64,000 nucleotides of DNA from NCBI RefSeq assembly GCF_030580855.1, contig NZ_JAUQOP010000004.1:176464-240463 (forward strand), read 5' to 3'. Under the pieces are notes generated by a model. That model was given only the letters and a program-made list of their open reading frames with translations, was not told the DNA's origin and ran no database searches. The translations under genes and the position numbers were made by a program. Positions 17,577 through 26,905 of the stretch are shown piece after piece; the stretch's first letter is position 1; every line of letters starts with the position of its first letter. The DNA comes from Pseudomonas citrullilanati. Its GTDB lineage: Bacteria; Pseudomonadota; Gammaproteobacteria; Pseudomonadales; Pseudomonadaceae.

Positions 17577-18049
17577 AACGAATTACCCTCACCTGTTGCT
17601 CAATCTTGTTCCTGGCACCTTTCGCTTGCGCGCAACTGGCCATTGCAAAGGATTCTCCTCAGTCGAATAAGGGGCTTTCATCCCATCGGGCCATTTATGC
17701 AGACCTGTCCATACCGCCCGATGAGGCGTGGATATTGCCGGTCAAAAGCTCTCAGCTGAGTCCAGGTAAAGTCATATCTCGACAGCTGAAAATGCCCGGT
17801 TTAAAGCCGTTCTTTCTAGTGGGCGACGACCCTCGTTCGCTGGATTGGCTACGCCAACGTGCTGGTGAGTTAAAAGCGATTGAGGCGGCTGGCCTGGCCG
17901 TGGAAGTCGCCGATACCAATGCCCTGTCACGGATCCGAGCAGCAGCTCCTGGCATCACCATTCTGCCGGTCAACGGCAACGACATCGCCGCCCGCTTGCA
18001 GATCGATCACTACCCCGTCTTGATTACTGCTACCTCGCTGGAACAGTGA
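17573..18049 (+). CDS. integrating conjugative element protein, PFL_4695 family (TIGR03765)
   Basis: A 158-residue exported protein (signal peptide ending near 25). It has WILPVKSSQLSPGK, FFLVGDDPRSLDWLRQR and the C-terminal ILPVNGNDIAARLQIDHYPVLI that mark the PFL_4695 family. The region around residues 90-150 resembles an RMI/TrbC-like thioredoxin-fold domain. The ATG at 17573 overlaps the previous stop. Function unproven; acts in the periplasm. Confidence 0.85.
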   Translation: MKRITLTCCSILFLAPFACAQLAIAKDSPQSNKGLSSHRAIYADLSIPPDEAWILPVKSSQLSPGKVISRQLKMPGLKPFFLVGDDPRSLDWLRQRAGELKAIEAAGLAVEVADTNALSRIRAAAPGITILPVNGNDIAARLQIDHYPVLITATSLEQ

Positions 18050-18058
18050 GCCTAAGCC

Positions 18059-20164
18059 ATGGCCGACCATGCGATGGAATCCAAGCTTCGGCCGGCAGTG
18101 GAGCTTTATACCGTAGCGATCTGTATCGCGGCCGCGCTGTTGTGCGTGTTTTCGCCTTGGGCCGTGGCCCTGTCACCTGAAATCGGCAGAGTCACGGCGC
18201 TGGCTTACACGCTGTTCGGGCTCGTGCGATTTCGCCAGGCCTGGGATGTGCTGCGCTATCGCCGCAACATCCGTCGGTTACCTCGTTATGAACTGACCAG
18301 TCGACAGATTCCAGTCAGCCGCAAACATCTGTTCATGGGGCGCGGGTTTCGCTGGACTCGCCTGCACACACAACGTCTGGTCGAGGCCCAGGATCCAGCC
18401 GTCGCCTGTTATGTCGATCCACCTACTGGCTATCGCCTGGCACGAGGCCTGGAGCGTCGTCTGGAGCATGCGCCGTTCCCACTCTCGATCATGGGGCGCG
18501 TTACGGCCTGGGACAGTATTTTCAATCCCGTACGCCCCTTGCCACCGGTAGGTGGCTCACCGTTGCTGCATGGTGTCGAACCAAACGAGATGGAGGTCAG
18601 CCTTCCCCTGAGCGAACGAGTTGGCCATACCCTGGTACTGGGCACCACCCGTGTTGGCAAGACGCGACTGGCTGAGGTGTACATCACCCAGGATATTCAC
18701 CGCGCCGAGCACGAGGTAGTGATCGTATTCGACCCCAAGGGCGATGCCGACCTGCTCAAACGCATGTATGTCGAAGCGCGACGGGCTGGTCGTGAGAAAG
18801 AGTTTTACGTGTTCCATCTGGGTTGGCCAGAGATCTCGGCCCGATACAACGCCGTGGGACGTTTTGGACGTATATCGGAGGTAGCGTCGCGCATCGCTGG
18901 GCAGCTCAGCGGCGAAGGCAACTCCGCCGCTTTTCGCGAGTTCGCCTGGCGCTTCGTCAACATTATCGCAAGAGCCCTGATCGAGCTGGGTCGGCGTCCG
19001 GACTATCTACAGATCCAACGGCATGTGGTCAACATCGACGCGCTGTTCGTTGAATATGCCCAGCAGTTCTTCGCTAAGACCGACGCGAAAGCCTGGGAAG
19101 TCATCGTCCAGATCGAAGGCAAACTCAACGAGAAAAACACGCCTCGGCATATGGTCGGGCGCGAAAAACGCGTGGTCGCCATCGAGCAATACTTGGCGGC
19201 GAAACGCGTATTCGATCCGGTATTGGATGGGTTGCGTTCGGCAGTACGTTACGACCGGACCTATTTCGACAAGATCGTCGCCTCGCTACTGCCACTGCTG
19301 GAGAAACTCACCACCGGCAAAACCGCTCAACTACTGGCCCCCAACTACACCGACCTGGACGACCCGCGGCCGATCTTCGACTGGATGCAGATCATTCGAA
19401 AACGCGGCATTGTCTATGTCGGTCTGGATGCGTTGACCGACGCGGAGGTAGCCGCTGCGGTGGGCAACTCCATGTTCGCCGACCTGGTTTCGGTCGCCGG
19501 GCACATCTACAAACATGGCATTGATCAGGGACTACCCACAGAGAGTAGCAGCACAGAAAAACTCCCCATCAACCTACACGCCGATGAGTTCAACGAGCTG
19601 ATGGGCGATGAGTTCATTCCGCTGATCAACAAAGGCGGTGGCGCTGGCATCCAGGTGACGGCCTATACCCAGACTCTGAGTGATATCGAAGCGCGTATTG
19701 GTAACCGAGCCAAGGCCGGCCAGGTCATAGGCAACTTCAACACCCTACAGATGCTTCGCGTCCGTGAGACGGCTACCGCTGAGCTGCTTACCCAACAGTT
19801 GCCCAAGGTCAATGTGCTGACCAAGACCCTGGTGTCGGGGGCCACCGACACTTCCGACCCAGAGGCTAATACGGACTTCACCTCGTCCTCGCAGGATCGC
19901 GTCAACAGCACCAGCGTGCCGCTGATCGAACCTGCTCATATTGTCAGCCTGCCCAAGGGGCAAATGTTCTCCTTCCAGGCCGGGGGGCAGTTATGGAAGG
20001 TGCGGATGCCATTACCTAAAACCTCCAACGACGATGCCATGCCCAAGGACCTGCAAGAGCTCACTCAGCGAATGCGGGCGACTTACAACCAGCAAGCGGG
20101 CGAATGGTGGAGTACGAGCGGCGGTGGCCCAACCGTTGACTTCAATCTGGATCAGGTGGGGTAA
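18059..20164 (+). CDS. traD: type IV coupling protein TraD (SXT/ICE type)
   Basis: A 701-residue coupling ATPase. Two membrane segments lie in the first 65 residues. The Walker A is LGTTRVGKTRLAE near 196-204 and Walker B is VIVFDPKGDADLL. Then follow LHADEFNELMGDEFIPLINKGGGAGIQ and an arginine-finger region. This is the SXT_TraD/TIGR03743 family that brings the relaxase-DNA complex to the channel. The preceding gene stops nine bases upstream. An in-frame ATG at 18074 is an alternative start. Confidence 0.93.
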   Translation: MADHAMESKLRPAVELYTVAICIAAALLCVFSPWAVALSPEIGRVTALAYTLFGLVRFRQAWDVLRYRRNIRRLPRYELTSRQIPVSRKHLFMGRGFRWTRLHTQRLVEAQDPAVACYVDPPTGYRLARGLERRLEHAPFPLSIMGRVTAWDSIFNPVRPLPPVGGSPLLHGVEPNEMEVSLPLSERVGHTLVLGTTRVGKTRLAEVYITQDIHRAEHEVVIVFDPKGDADLLKRMYVEARRAGREKEFYVFHLGWPEISARYNAVGRFGRISEVASRIAGQLSGEGNSAAFREFAWRFVNIIARALIELGRRPDYLQIQRHVVNIDALFVEYAQQFFAKTDAKAWEVIVQIEGKLNEKNTPRHMVGREKRVVAIEQYLAAKRVFDPVLDGLRSAVRYDRTYFDKIVASLLPLLEKLTTGKTAQLLAPNYTDLDDPRPIFDWMQIIRKRGIVYVGLDALTDAEVAAAVGNSMFADLVSVAGHIYKHGIDQGLPTESSSTEKLPINLHADEFNELMGDEFIPLINKGGGAGIQVTAYTQTLSDIEARIGNRAKAGQVIGNFNTLQMLRVRETATAELLTQQLPKVNVLTKTLVSGATDTSDPEANTDFTSSSQDRVNSTSVPLIEPAHIVSLPKGQMFSFQAGGQLWKVRMPLPKTSNDDAMPKDLQELTQRMRATYNQQAGEWWSTSGGGPTVDFNLDQVG

Positions 20165-20244
20165 GTCTCATCAATGGTCCAGGTTTCGGCTAGGAACATT
20201 CAGAAAGCGTCATGACACCGTCGGCACGATGCAATGGGATAACG

Positions 20245-20973
20245 ATGACAGCCTCTACGCAAAACGCTCTACAGCCTATCCAACGTCCAGGATTGATCGT
20301 ATCGGCGATCAGGCTCGTCCTACGGGTAATTGGAGTGCTGATAGCGTCGTTGCTACTCTCAATTCTGATTGAGTTCGCGGGGCTGCTGCTGTTCTGGGGG
20401 GATCAAGGTTGGCGTCACAGCCAAGCCATGCTGAACAGCGAGCTGGGCTGGCTAAGCGAGCATTTCAGATTGTCACTCATCATCCAGCAACCCGGGCAAA
20501 CAATCGCCAATTGGCTGGGCTTTCTCAATGAGTGGTTGCTGGTCAAGACTGGTTTTGCGGATTTTGCTCAGCAGGCGCGCGTATCGAGCCAGGGTAACGG
20601 CTACTGGGGCTGGCTCAATCAACTTTACGTCGACATTGAGGATTTTGTTCTGGCGGCGGTGTATGTCGCCTTCACTTTCGTAGTACGGTTAATGATTCTT
20701 GGGTTGGCGACACCGCTGTTTATGCTGGCCATGATCACCGGTTTTGTCGATGGGTTGACGCGTCGGGACCTGCGAAAGTTCGGTGCGGGCAGGGAAAGCA
20801 GTTTTGTTTATCACCGGGCTAAACGAGCCGTAACTCCATTGCTTGTCGCACCGTGGCTAATCTATCTCTCCCTGCCCTTTCCGCTCAATCCTCTAACTAT
20901 CTTTTTACCGTGTGCCGCGATACTTGGAGTGGCAACAGCAATCACTGCAGCGGCATTTAAGAAATATATTTAA
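20245..20973 (+). CDS. integrating conjugative element membrane protein, PFL_4697 family (TIGR03747)
   Basis: About 242 residues with at least four membrane segments: LVLRVIGVLIASLLLSILIE, FVLAAVYVAFTFVV, LATPLFMLAMITGFV and a C-terminal pair. DGLTRRDLRKFGAGRESSFVYH is the family hallmark. An ATG at 20212 would add eleven residues. Neither start has a strong ribosome site, and translation may couple to traD. In relatives this gene is followed directly by the RAQPRD gene; here a cargo gene on the other strand intervenes. Confidence 0.85.
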   Translation: MTASTQNALQPIQRPGLIVSAIRLVLRVIGVLIASLLLSILIEFAGLLLFWGDQGWRHSQAMLNSELGWLSEHFRLSLIIQQPGQTIANWLGFLNEWLLVKTGFADFAQQARVSSQGNGYWGWLNQLYVDIEDFVLAAVYVAFTFVVRLMILGLATPLFMLAMITGFVDGLTRRDLRKFGAGRESSFVYHRAKRAVTPLLVAPWLIYLSLPFPLNPLTIFLPCAAILGVATAITAAAFKKYI

Positions 20974-21011
20974 TACCATCTAAAACCTCACCAACTACCC
21001 CAGCACCTCTA

Positions 21012-22085
21012 TCATTTTCTGACTGCATACCGGCAACCATCGGCAATCACATCTACAAAATCCTTCAACCTAGGCCGAATCCAGTCAGCACGTTTTTCAT
21101 GCTCAGCAAATGGTCGTGAAAACATAAAATTGACCATATCCTTTACCTGCTGCTCTGCATGCGGAGTCCCGAATTCAACGCCCTTGCTTTCGACGTAAGA
21201 ATGCCGATATCTAAGTACCTCATCCAGATCACGGTCGAATGTCTGTCCCACTAAAACAAAGCCAGCCCTATCTCGATACTGCCTCGACCCATCGCATATC
21301 TGTAACATATCAATATCACCTAATCCTGACAGTGCTCCTTTTCTGTTGAACTCGTTAAGATCAGCTAAAGCGTCAGACAATTCACCGCTTCCAATCGGAC
21401 GCGCGTCGGGATCATGCTGAGAGTCTCGAATAATTGAACGCTCAATTCGACTTGCCAAAACAAACTTCACATACCAAGGACTGAAATACTTCAATGGCAA
21501 GTTATCGGGTATCTCGCGATACGCAATGCCTAGTGGAATTTTCACGCCAAAAGGAGCCTTGAGATCCGTTCTCCAATCTCGCGCCTCAATTTCCCGAAAA
21601 TAATTCGTCAGGTAAATATCATCAGCATGTATTGCTGCAAGCCTCCCTACCAGCTCTTCCATCGAATTAAACCCGACCCACGATATACGCAAGCCAGTAT
21701 TAACAAAATACTTCTGCAACTCCTCAAGTGCACCTAACACTTCTTCATTAGTAATCCCGCCTCGACGCCCCATGTGCTCGTAGAGGGCTGCCGGCGTAAC
21801 AGCAAGATATGTCTCACGATCACTCCAACCTGTTACAAACCTAGTAAAAGTGACATAGGACAACGCTTGCAGATTACGATTAGAATCCTTCACCCTATGC
21901 TTAAAAGACTGAACAATACTATTATCCAGCACCAAGTACATCGGGCCTTCAAGCTCATAACTTATAGCGTACTTCCTTGCAAAGCCCGCTGCGAACCTAA
22001 AAAATTTTAGTATCTCTTCATCCGTGCGCCCCATGAGACAATTAACGACTTCAGCCCCGACCTTCTCTTTAATTTCGCCCAACAT
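21012..22085 (-). CDS. cargo protein with PIN-like features inserted in the tra cluster
   Basis: A 357-residue protein; ATG at 22085 with GGAG six bases before it. I do not recognise a named family. MYLVLDNSIVQSFKHR (near 49-64) has the strand-D-N-S pattern that opens PIN-type nucleases. A later segment GDIDMLQICDGSRQ and GFVLVGQTFDRDLDEVLR offers further acidic residues. The gene is clearly richer in A+T than the tra genes on both sides and is transcribed against them. It is therefore a horizontally acquired passenger, possibly a defence or toxin RNase. Nuclease role is inference. Confidence 0.55.
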   Translation of the reverse strand: MLGEIKEKVGAEVVNCLMGRTDEEILKFFRFAAGFARKYAISYELEGPMYLVLDNSIVQSFKHRVKDSNRNLQALSYVTFTRFVTGWSDRETYLAVTPAALYEHMGRRGGITNEEVLGALEELQKYFVNTGLRISWVGFNSMEELVGRLAAIHADDIYLTNYFREIEARDWRTDLKAPFGVKIPLGIAYREIPDNLPLKYFSPWYVKFVLASRIERSIIRDSQHDPDARPIGSGELSDALADLNEFNRKGALSGLGDIDMLQICDGSRQYRDRAGFVLVGQTFDRDLDEVLRYRHSYVESKGVEFGTPHAEQQVKDMVNFMFSRPFAEHEKRADWIRPRLKDFVDVIADGCRYAVRK

Positions 22086-22193
22086 CCACAACTCCAGAAA
22101 TCATTAAAAAAACGATTACACCCTGTTCGAATTATGTACTGACACTCATTCCTTTCTCGTTAATCTTAATGCCATATCAACGTTGAGAGAACT

Positions 22194-22526
22194 ATGATGC
22201 CCATCTTTCCCGTGCGTTTTTTTGTATTTAGTTTAATCGTAGCTTACGGCGCTAGCTCTGCTGGCAGTGAACAGGAGCAGAAGCTCCATTTACTCCTCCA
22301 ACAGCTCGATACTCTCGAAATATTGACGCAACAGGCATCACGTTACGAAGCTCCAGAATCAGGCGCGCGCTACCGTTTTGACTACCCTCGCCTGACTCAA
22401 GACATCCAGCGAATTCGTCTCGGTGTGAGGGGCTATCTATCCCCCTCCCGTGCTCAACCTCACGACCCCAGTGATCTAACCGGCGATTACCGTCTCGACT
22501 CTCCTCCTCAGGAGCCATCGCCATGA
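22194..22526 (+). CDS. RAQPRD family ICE protein (TIGR01690)
   Basis: A 110-residue exported protein with signal peptide (cleavage near 23). The defining block appears as SRAQPHDPSDLTGDYR, together with IRLGVRGYLSPS. It is small, periplasmic, of unknown function and conserved in MPF-G tra clusters between PFL_4697 and PFL_4701. ATG at 22194 or 22197. The stop overlaps the next start. Confidence 0.88.
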   Translation: MMPIFPVRFFVFSLIVAYGASSAGSEQEQKLHLLLQQLDTLEILTQQASRYEAPESGARYRFDYPRLTQDIQRIRLGVRGYLSPSRAQPHDPSDLTGDYRLDSPPQEPSP

Positions 22527-22762
22527 GCATGACAGACGCTCAAACCGCAGCCTTCCAAAACGCCTCCGGTTTTTCTGCGCATAGCAGTTCGACGCTCTGG
22601 CTGTCCCTGGTTCTCGTTCTCGCATTGCTCTGGTGTGCGTGGGTGATGTGGACGGCATACCGAGGTTGGGTAGCAGGTAGCGTCCGCTTTGGCGCGTTTG
22701 GAGGCAGCGCTGTACGCGTGCTGCTCGCCTTGTTGGTTTTGATGTTCTTCACCCTTTCCTAA
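22523..22762 (+). CDS. integrating conjugative element protein, PFL_4701 family (DUF3262, TIGR03758)
   Basis: A 79-residue membrane protein with two hydrophobic helices, LWLSLVLVLALLWCAWVMW and VRVLLALLVLMFFTLS, joined by a short loop (RGWVAGSVRFGAFG). Typical of the PFL_4701/DUF3262 family, a small pilus-region protein encoded just before the PFL_4702 pilin-like gene. Overlaps the RAQPRD gene by four bases. Confidence 0.87.
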   Translation: MSMTDAQTAAFQNASGFSAHSSSTLWLSLVLVLALLWCAWVMWTAYRGWVAGSVRFGAFGGSAVRVLLALLVLMFFTLS

Positions 22763-22779
22763 ACCAGGAGATCGCTATC

Positions 22780-23151
22780 ATGTTCAAGTGCCTTGCTCCG
22801 CTGAAAAATAACCTGTGTGATCGCGCCAGCCAGCGACTGATCGGTTTGCTGTTGGTACTCGGTTCGAGCCTGGCTTTTGCCGAGCTCCCCACCATGGAAG
22901 CCCCTTCCCGTGGCGAAGGCTCTGGCCTGATCGACACGATCAAAAACTACGCCTACGACGGCGGCATCCTGCTCGGCTTGCTGATCGCCCTGCTCGCTTT
23001 CTTGGGTGTGGCCTGGCACTCGCTGACCGTGTATGCCGACGTTCAGAACCAGCGCAAGACCTGGAAAGACCTCGGCGCGGTGGTTGGCATCGGCGCCCTG
23101 CTGGTGGTGATCATCATCTGGTTCCTGACCAAAGCCGCGGCGATCTTGTGA
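22780..23151 (+). CDS. integrating conjugative element membrane protein, PFL_4702 family (DUF2976, TIGR03745)
   Basis: A 123-residue protein with a signal peptide (cut near AFAELP at about 35) and two further hydrophobic segments, GGILLGLLIALLAFLGVAWH and AVVGIGALLVVIIIWFLT. The architecture is like VirB2/TraA prepilins, and the family is regarded as the candidate pilin of this T4SS type. AGGAGATC precedes the ATG. Confidence 0.87.
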   Translation: MFKCLAPLKNNLCDRASQRLIGLLLVLGSSLAFAELPTMEAPSRGEGSGLIDTIKNYAYDGGILLGLLIALLAFLGVAWHSLTVYADVQNQRKTWKDLGAVVGIGALLVVIIIWFLTKAAAIL

Positions 23152-23158
23152 GGTTGGC

Positions 23159-23572
23159 ATGAACGACACTATCGAACGTCTTGCCGACGGCACCTTGGTT
23201 TTTCTGCCGGAGCGACTCAATCGTGATCCCGCCGTGCTGCGCGGCTTGACCAATGATGAGATGTGGATAGCACTCGGTGCTGGCGCACTCATCGGCCTGG
23301 TCCTGGGTGTACCGCTGGCGATTGCTACTGCCTCCATTGCAGTGGCGCCGACCAGCATGATCGCAAGTATGGCGGTGGTGTTATTGGCCGGTGGCACACT
23401 ACTACGTCGGGCCAAACGGGCCCGCCCAGAGACTTGGTTGTACCGTAAGCTCGAATGGGTGTTGGCCAGCCGCTGGCACCTGAGGCGCGGCAGTTTGATT
23501 CTCCATTCCGGCGCCTGGACGGTCCGTCGTTCGCGTCGACTGCGCCCTGCCCTGTCTCGGTGGCAGCGATGA
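23159..23572 (+). CDS. TIGR03750 family conjugal transfer protein (DUF3487, TraL/VirB3-like)
   Basis: A 137-residue protein starting with LADGTLVFLPERLNRDPAV, then LTNDEMWIALGAGALIGL and a second membrane helix near 60-77, ending in a basic tail. This is the DUF3487 family, equivalent in place and topology to VirB3/TraL. Overlaps the next start (ATGA). Confidence 0.87.
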   Translation: MNDTIERLADGTLVFLPERLNRDPAVLRGLTNDEMWIALGAGALIGLVLGVPLAIATASIAVAPTSMIASMAVVLLAGGTLLRRAKRARPETWLYRKLEWVLASRWHLRRGSLILHSGAWTVRRSRRLRPALSRWQR

Positions 23573-24210
23573 GTCGATTTCGAAACAAGGTCGATGCCCA
23601 GCAGGCCCATATCTTCAGTCTGCGTCTGGCGGTGGTGATCCTGGCCCTGCTCTGTGCCGGACTCTGGTATGGCTGGCGCTCGGCACCGACCGATCTGACC
23701 GTGCATGTACCACCGGATTTGCGCTCGGGCAGCACGCGCAAGTGGTGGGATATCCCCTCAGAGAATGTCTATGCCTTTGCCCTGTACATCTTTGGCCAAC
23801 TCAACCGTTGGCCCTCTGATGGCGAGCAGGATTATCGTCGCGCTATCTACGGCTTGCAGTCCTATCTGACACCCGCCTGCAAGGCCTTTCTCGACGGCGA
23901 CTACGAGTACCGCAAGGCCGCCGGAGAACTGCGCCAGCGAGTACGTGGCGTCTACGAAATCCTCGGTCGAGGCTACAGCGAAGATCCGGAACTGAGGGTC
24001 AAGCAACTCGACCGCGACAGCTGGTTGGTAAAGCTCGACCTCAACGCCGATGAGTATTACGCCGCCGAACCGGTGAAACGGGTGGTGGTGCGTTATCCAT
24101 TACGCGTGGTGCGCTTTGATCTGGACCCCGAACGCAACAAGTGGGGATTGGCACTGGACTGTTATCAGGGCACCCCGCAAAAAATTTCCCTGCCTGGAGG
24201 TGAGCCATGA
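23569..24210 (+). CDS. integrating conjugative element protein, PFL_4703 family (DUF2895, TraE/VirB8-like)
   Basis: A 213-residue bitopic protein: membrane helix at about 18-36 (SLRLAVVILALLCAGLWYG), then a periplasmic domain with TRKWWDIPSENVYAFALYIFG and DLDPERNKWGLALDCY. The layout and operon place match TraE/VirB8 inner-membrane assembly factors. The ATG at 23569 overlaps the preceding stop; the long upstream extension in frame is not used. Confidence 0.87.
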   Translation: MSRFRNKVDAQQAHIFSLRLAVVILALLCAGLWYGWRSAPTDLTVHVPPDLRSGSTRKWWDIPSENVYAFALYIFGQLNRWPSDGEQDYRRAIYGLQSYLTPACKAFLDGDYEYRKAAGELRQRVRGVYEILGRGYSEDPELRVKQLDRDSWLVKLDLNADEYYAAEPVKRVVVRYPLRVVRFDLDPERNKWGLALDCYQGTPQKISLPGGEP

Positions 24211-25019
24211 AGCGGTTTTCTACCCTGGGACTCACTGTCGCATTGGCACTCTGGGGAGTTGCAACACAGGCCGTCGAGCTAATGCACTGGGAACGCCTTC
24301 CCCTCGCAGTTCCACTGGTGATCAATCAAGAGCGGGTGGTCTTTGTCGATGAGGCTGTTCGCGTTGGTGTGCCCTCAAATCTGACGGGCAAGCTGCGCGT
24401 GCAATCAACCGGCGGTACGTTGTACCTGCGCGCGTCGGAAACCATTGCACCGACCCGACTGCAACTACAGTCGGTCGCGACAGGCGAGATCATCCTGCTG
24501 GATATCGCGGCCACGCCTGGCGATCAACCGCTGGAGCCCGTGCGTATTCTCAAGAATGCTCAAGTGCAAGCTACCGAGACTGAAACCAGCACCGTCCCTG
24601 CCCCAGAACGTACACCGATCCCGGTCTCCTTGACGCGCTACGCCGCGCAAAGCCTGTACGCGCCCCTGCGCACCGTGGAGTCCCTGCCCGGCGTACACCG
24701 CGTCCCCCTCAAGCTGCGCACCGACCTGCCTACCTTGTTGCCGACCGAAAACGTGTCCAGCACCCCCATCGCCGCCTGGCGACTCGGTGATTACTGGGTG
24801 ACGGCGGTGAAGTTGCGAAATCGTGGTTCAGCGACGGTGCAGCTCGACCCACGTCGGCTTCAGGCCACGTTGTTCGCCGCAGCCTTTCAACATGCTTTCC
24901 TCGGACCTGTGAGCAGTGCTGAAGACACCACGATTGCCTACCTCATCACCCGCGGTGCCGGCCTCGAACATGCCGTGCCGCTCCCGTCCGCCGCGCGAGG
25001 TGCTGACGATGAAGGCTAA
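24207..25019 (+). CDS. integrating conjugative element protein, PFL_4704 family (DUF3438, TraK/VirB9-like)
   Basis: A 270-residue exported protein with signal peptide ending near 22 (TQAVELMHWERLPLAV). The beta-rich domain LVINQERVVFVDEAVRVGVP and the hallmark YAAQSLYAPLRT identify the PFL_4704/TIGR03749 family, the secretin-like TraK/VirB9 part of the outer-membrane core. Overlaps the following TraB-like gene by 11 bases. Confidence 0.87.
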   Translation: MKRFSTLGLTVALALWGVATQAVELMHWERLPLAVPLVINQERVVFVDEAVRVGVPSNLTGKLRVQSTGGTLYLRASETIAPTRLQLQSVATGEIILLDIAATPGDQPLEPVRILKNAQVQATETETSTVPAPERTPIPVSLTRYAAQSLYAPLRTVESLPGVHRVPLKLRTDLPTLLPTENVSSTPIAAWRLGDYWVTAVKLRNRGSATVQLDPRRLQATLFAAAFQHAFLGPVSSAEDTTIAYLITRGAGLEHAVPLPSAARGADDEG

Positions 25020-26526
25020 CGCCTTGCTCAAATGGCTGGTGCCGGCTGCGCTGCTGGCCGTGGTGTTTATCATCCTGAAAAGCTGGGTCGCGGGTGGCAG
25101 CACGGCCTCGCCAGCGAGCCCAGTTGACCAGAGCAGTATTCAGTTATCCGCCGAGCAAGCCAAATCCTTGGGCATTGCTGGTGATACCCCACGCGACACG
25201 GTCGCCACCCTGGTCGGACAGGTGAAGGCCATGCGCAGCGACATGCTCGGTCTGAAGAAACACAACGATTCGCTGGTGACGGAAAACAACCGTCTGCGCG
25301 AGCGGGAAAACAGCGTCGACTCGCGTATCCAGTCGGCGCTTGGCAGCGTGACCCAGCAGCTCGACGAGGGTCGCCGGCAAGCCAACGAGGCACGAGTCAA
25401 AGCGGAACAAGACAGTCGTCAGGCTCGCGGTTTGCTCACGCAATTGCAGGAGCAGATGTCGGGGCTGACCGGCAATGGCAAGGATATGCCAATCGGATTA
25501 GGGCTTGAGCCTGGCGACGGTGCTCAGTTCGAAGAGCAGCATTCTGCTAGTGATGCGCTGCAGTGGATTGAACCCTCGGATGCTCCGCCTACAGGCGCCC
25601 GAGGCACAACCAGGACCGCCTCCGCACTGAGTCTGCCTACCGCCTTCAACTCACTGGAAGGCTTTAAAGATAATGCGGTTGATCGCAGCCAGAAACAGCT
25701 GCAAGCCGCCACTCAGGGTGAGCGTGACCTGACGCGATCCGTTGACCGTACTGAAGGCACGAAGCCGGTCTACACCATTCCTGAAAACGCCACGCTGATG
25801 GGCTCAGTCGCCATGACCGCGCTGATTGGCAGAATCCCAGTGGACGGCACCGTGAATGATCCCTATCCCTTCAAGGTACTGGTCGGTCCGGAGAACCTGA
25901 CGGCCAACGGCATCGACCTGCCGGACGTCGCGGGTGCCGTGATGAGTGGCACGGCGTCCGGAGATTGGACCCTGTCCTGCGTACGCGGTCAGGTCGAATC
26001 AATTACCTTTGTGTTTACTGATGGCACCATCCGCACAGTGCCTCAACCGAAGGCGGTAACCAGTCGCAACGCCTCCACCACCCAGAGTACAAACACGGAC
26101 AAAATTCGCGGTGGACTTGGTTATCTATCCGACCCGTACGGAATTCCGTGCATTGCCGGCGAGCGCCGCTCGAACGCCCAACAGTACCTCGGCAGCCAGA
26201 GTCTGATCACCGCGGCCGGCGCGGGTGTCGCCGCTCTGCTCGACAAGGAACAGAACAGCAGCAGCGTGATCAGCTCGGGCGGCAGTGCACTCGGAGTCAC
26301 CAGCAGCAGTGGCAACAGCGCGCTGAATTCAGTTCTCAGCAGTGGGGTCAGCGACATCCGTGAGTGGGTCAACAAGCTGTATGGCGAAGCCTTTGCTGCC
26401 GTGTACGTGCCACCGGCCGCACAGGTCGCGCTGCACCTCGAACATGAGATCACCATCGACTACGAGCCCAAGGGCCGGAGCGTTCGCCATGCAAAAGACC
26501 AAGCTTCTCTGTCTGACCTCGATTAG
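25009..26526 (+). CDS. integrating conjugative element protein, PFL_4705 family (TraB/VirB10-like)
   Basis: A 505-residue protein with an N-terminal membrane helix (LLKWLVPAALLAVVFIILKS) and a coiled coil at about 65-150 (VKAMRSDMLGLKKHNDSLV). The C-terminal TrbI/VirB10-type beta domain contains ENATLMGSVAMTALIGRIP and later VYVPPAAQVALHLEHEITID. It bridges inner and outer membranes in the transfer channel. The ATG at 25009 lies inside the end of the previous gene. Confidence 0.88.
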   Translation: MKANALLKWLVPAALLAVVFIILKSWVAGGSTASPASPVDQSSIQLSAEQAKSLGIAGDTPRDTVATLVGQVKAMRSDMLGLKKHNDSLVTENNRLRERENSVDSRIQSALGSVTQQLDEGRRQANEARVKAEQDSRQARGLLTQLQEQMSGLTGNGKDMPIGLGLEPGDGAQFEEQHSASDALQWIEPSDAPPTGARGTTRTASALSLPTAFNSLEGFKDNAVDRSQKQLQAATQGERDLTRSVDRTEGTKPVYTIPENATLMGSVAMTALIGRIPVDGTVNDPYPFKVLVGPENLTANGIDLPDVAGAVMSGTASGDWTLSCVRGQVESITFVFTDGTIRTVPQPKAVTSRNASTTQSTNTDKIRGGLGYLSDPYGIPCIAGERRSNAQQYLGSQSLITAAGAGVAALLDKEQNSSSVISSGGSALGVTSSSGNSALNSVLSSGVSDIREWVNKLYGEAFAAVYVPPAAQVALHLEHEITIDYEPKGRSVRHAKDQASLSDLD

Positions 26527-26905
26527 TGTGCTCTGCCTGCTCCTGGCAGGGTGTTCCAGCGACAAGGACACATTGCTGCCTCATGGCGAGCAAACCATGC
26601 TGGACATCTGGAACGGCACCGGTTCGCAAGGCACTCAGCAGCAATTGCTGGATGCCCGGCAACAGCTATGTCGCCCGTTGGCTCATACAGAGTTCTCCGC
26701 TTCCCCCGAGGAACCATACACTCGCACCGCAGCGAACGAGATCCGCAACCTATTCCCTCGCCTACCCAATCCCGATCTGGTGCTGTACGTGTATCCGCAC
26801 TTGAGTGGTACCGAGCAGGCACCAGTCCCCGGTTACTCGACCGTCTTTCCGTTCTACCAACGCGTGCAGTACGCATTACCTGGTGAACGTCAGGAAGACC
26901 TGTAG
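26489..26905 (+). CDS. TIGR03751 family conjugal transfer lipoprotein (TraV/VirB7-like)
   Basis: A 138-residue lipoprotein with signal LTSISVLCLLLAGCSS (cysteine near 22), then HGEQTMLDIWNGTGSQ and YVYPHLSGTEQAPVPGYSTV, the TIGR03751 pattern. Probably outer-membrane anchored, as part of the core complex. It begins within the previous gene and ends in TAGTG, where the next gene starts with GTG. Confidence 0.87.
   Translation: MQKTKLLCLTSISVLCLLLAGCSSDKDTLLPHGEQTMLDIWNGTGSQGTQQQLLDARQQLCRPLAHTEFSASPEEPYTRTAANEIRNLFPRLPNPDLVLYVYPHLSGTEQAPVPGYSTVFPFYQRVQYALPGERQEDL

Noticed and set aside
22759..23706. 315-codon minus-strand ORF over the small tra genes
   Set aside because: Overlaps five well-supported conserved tra genes and has shadow-like composition.
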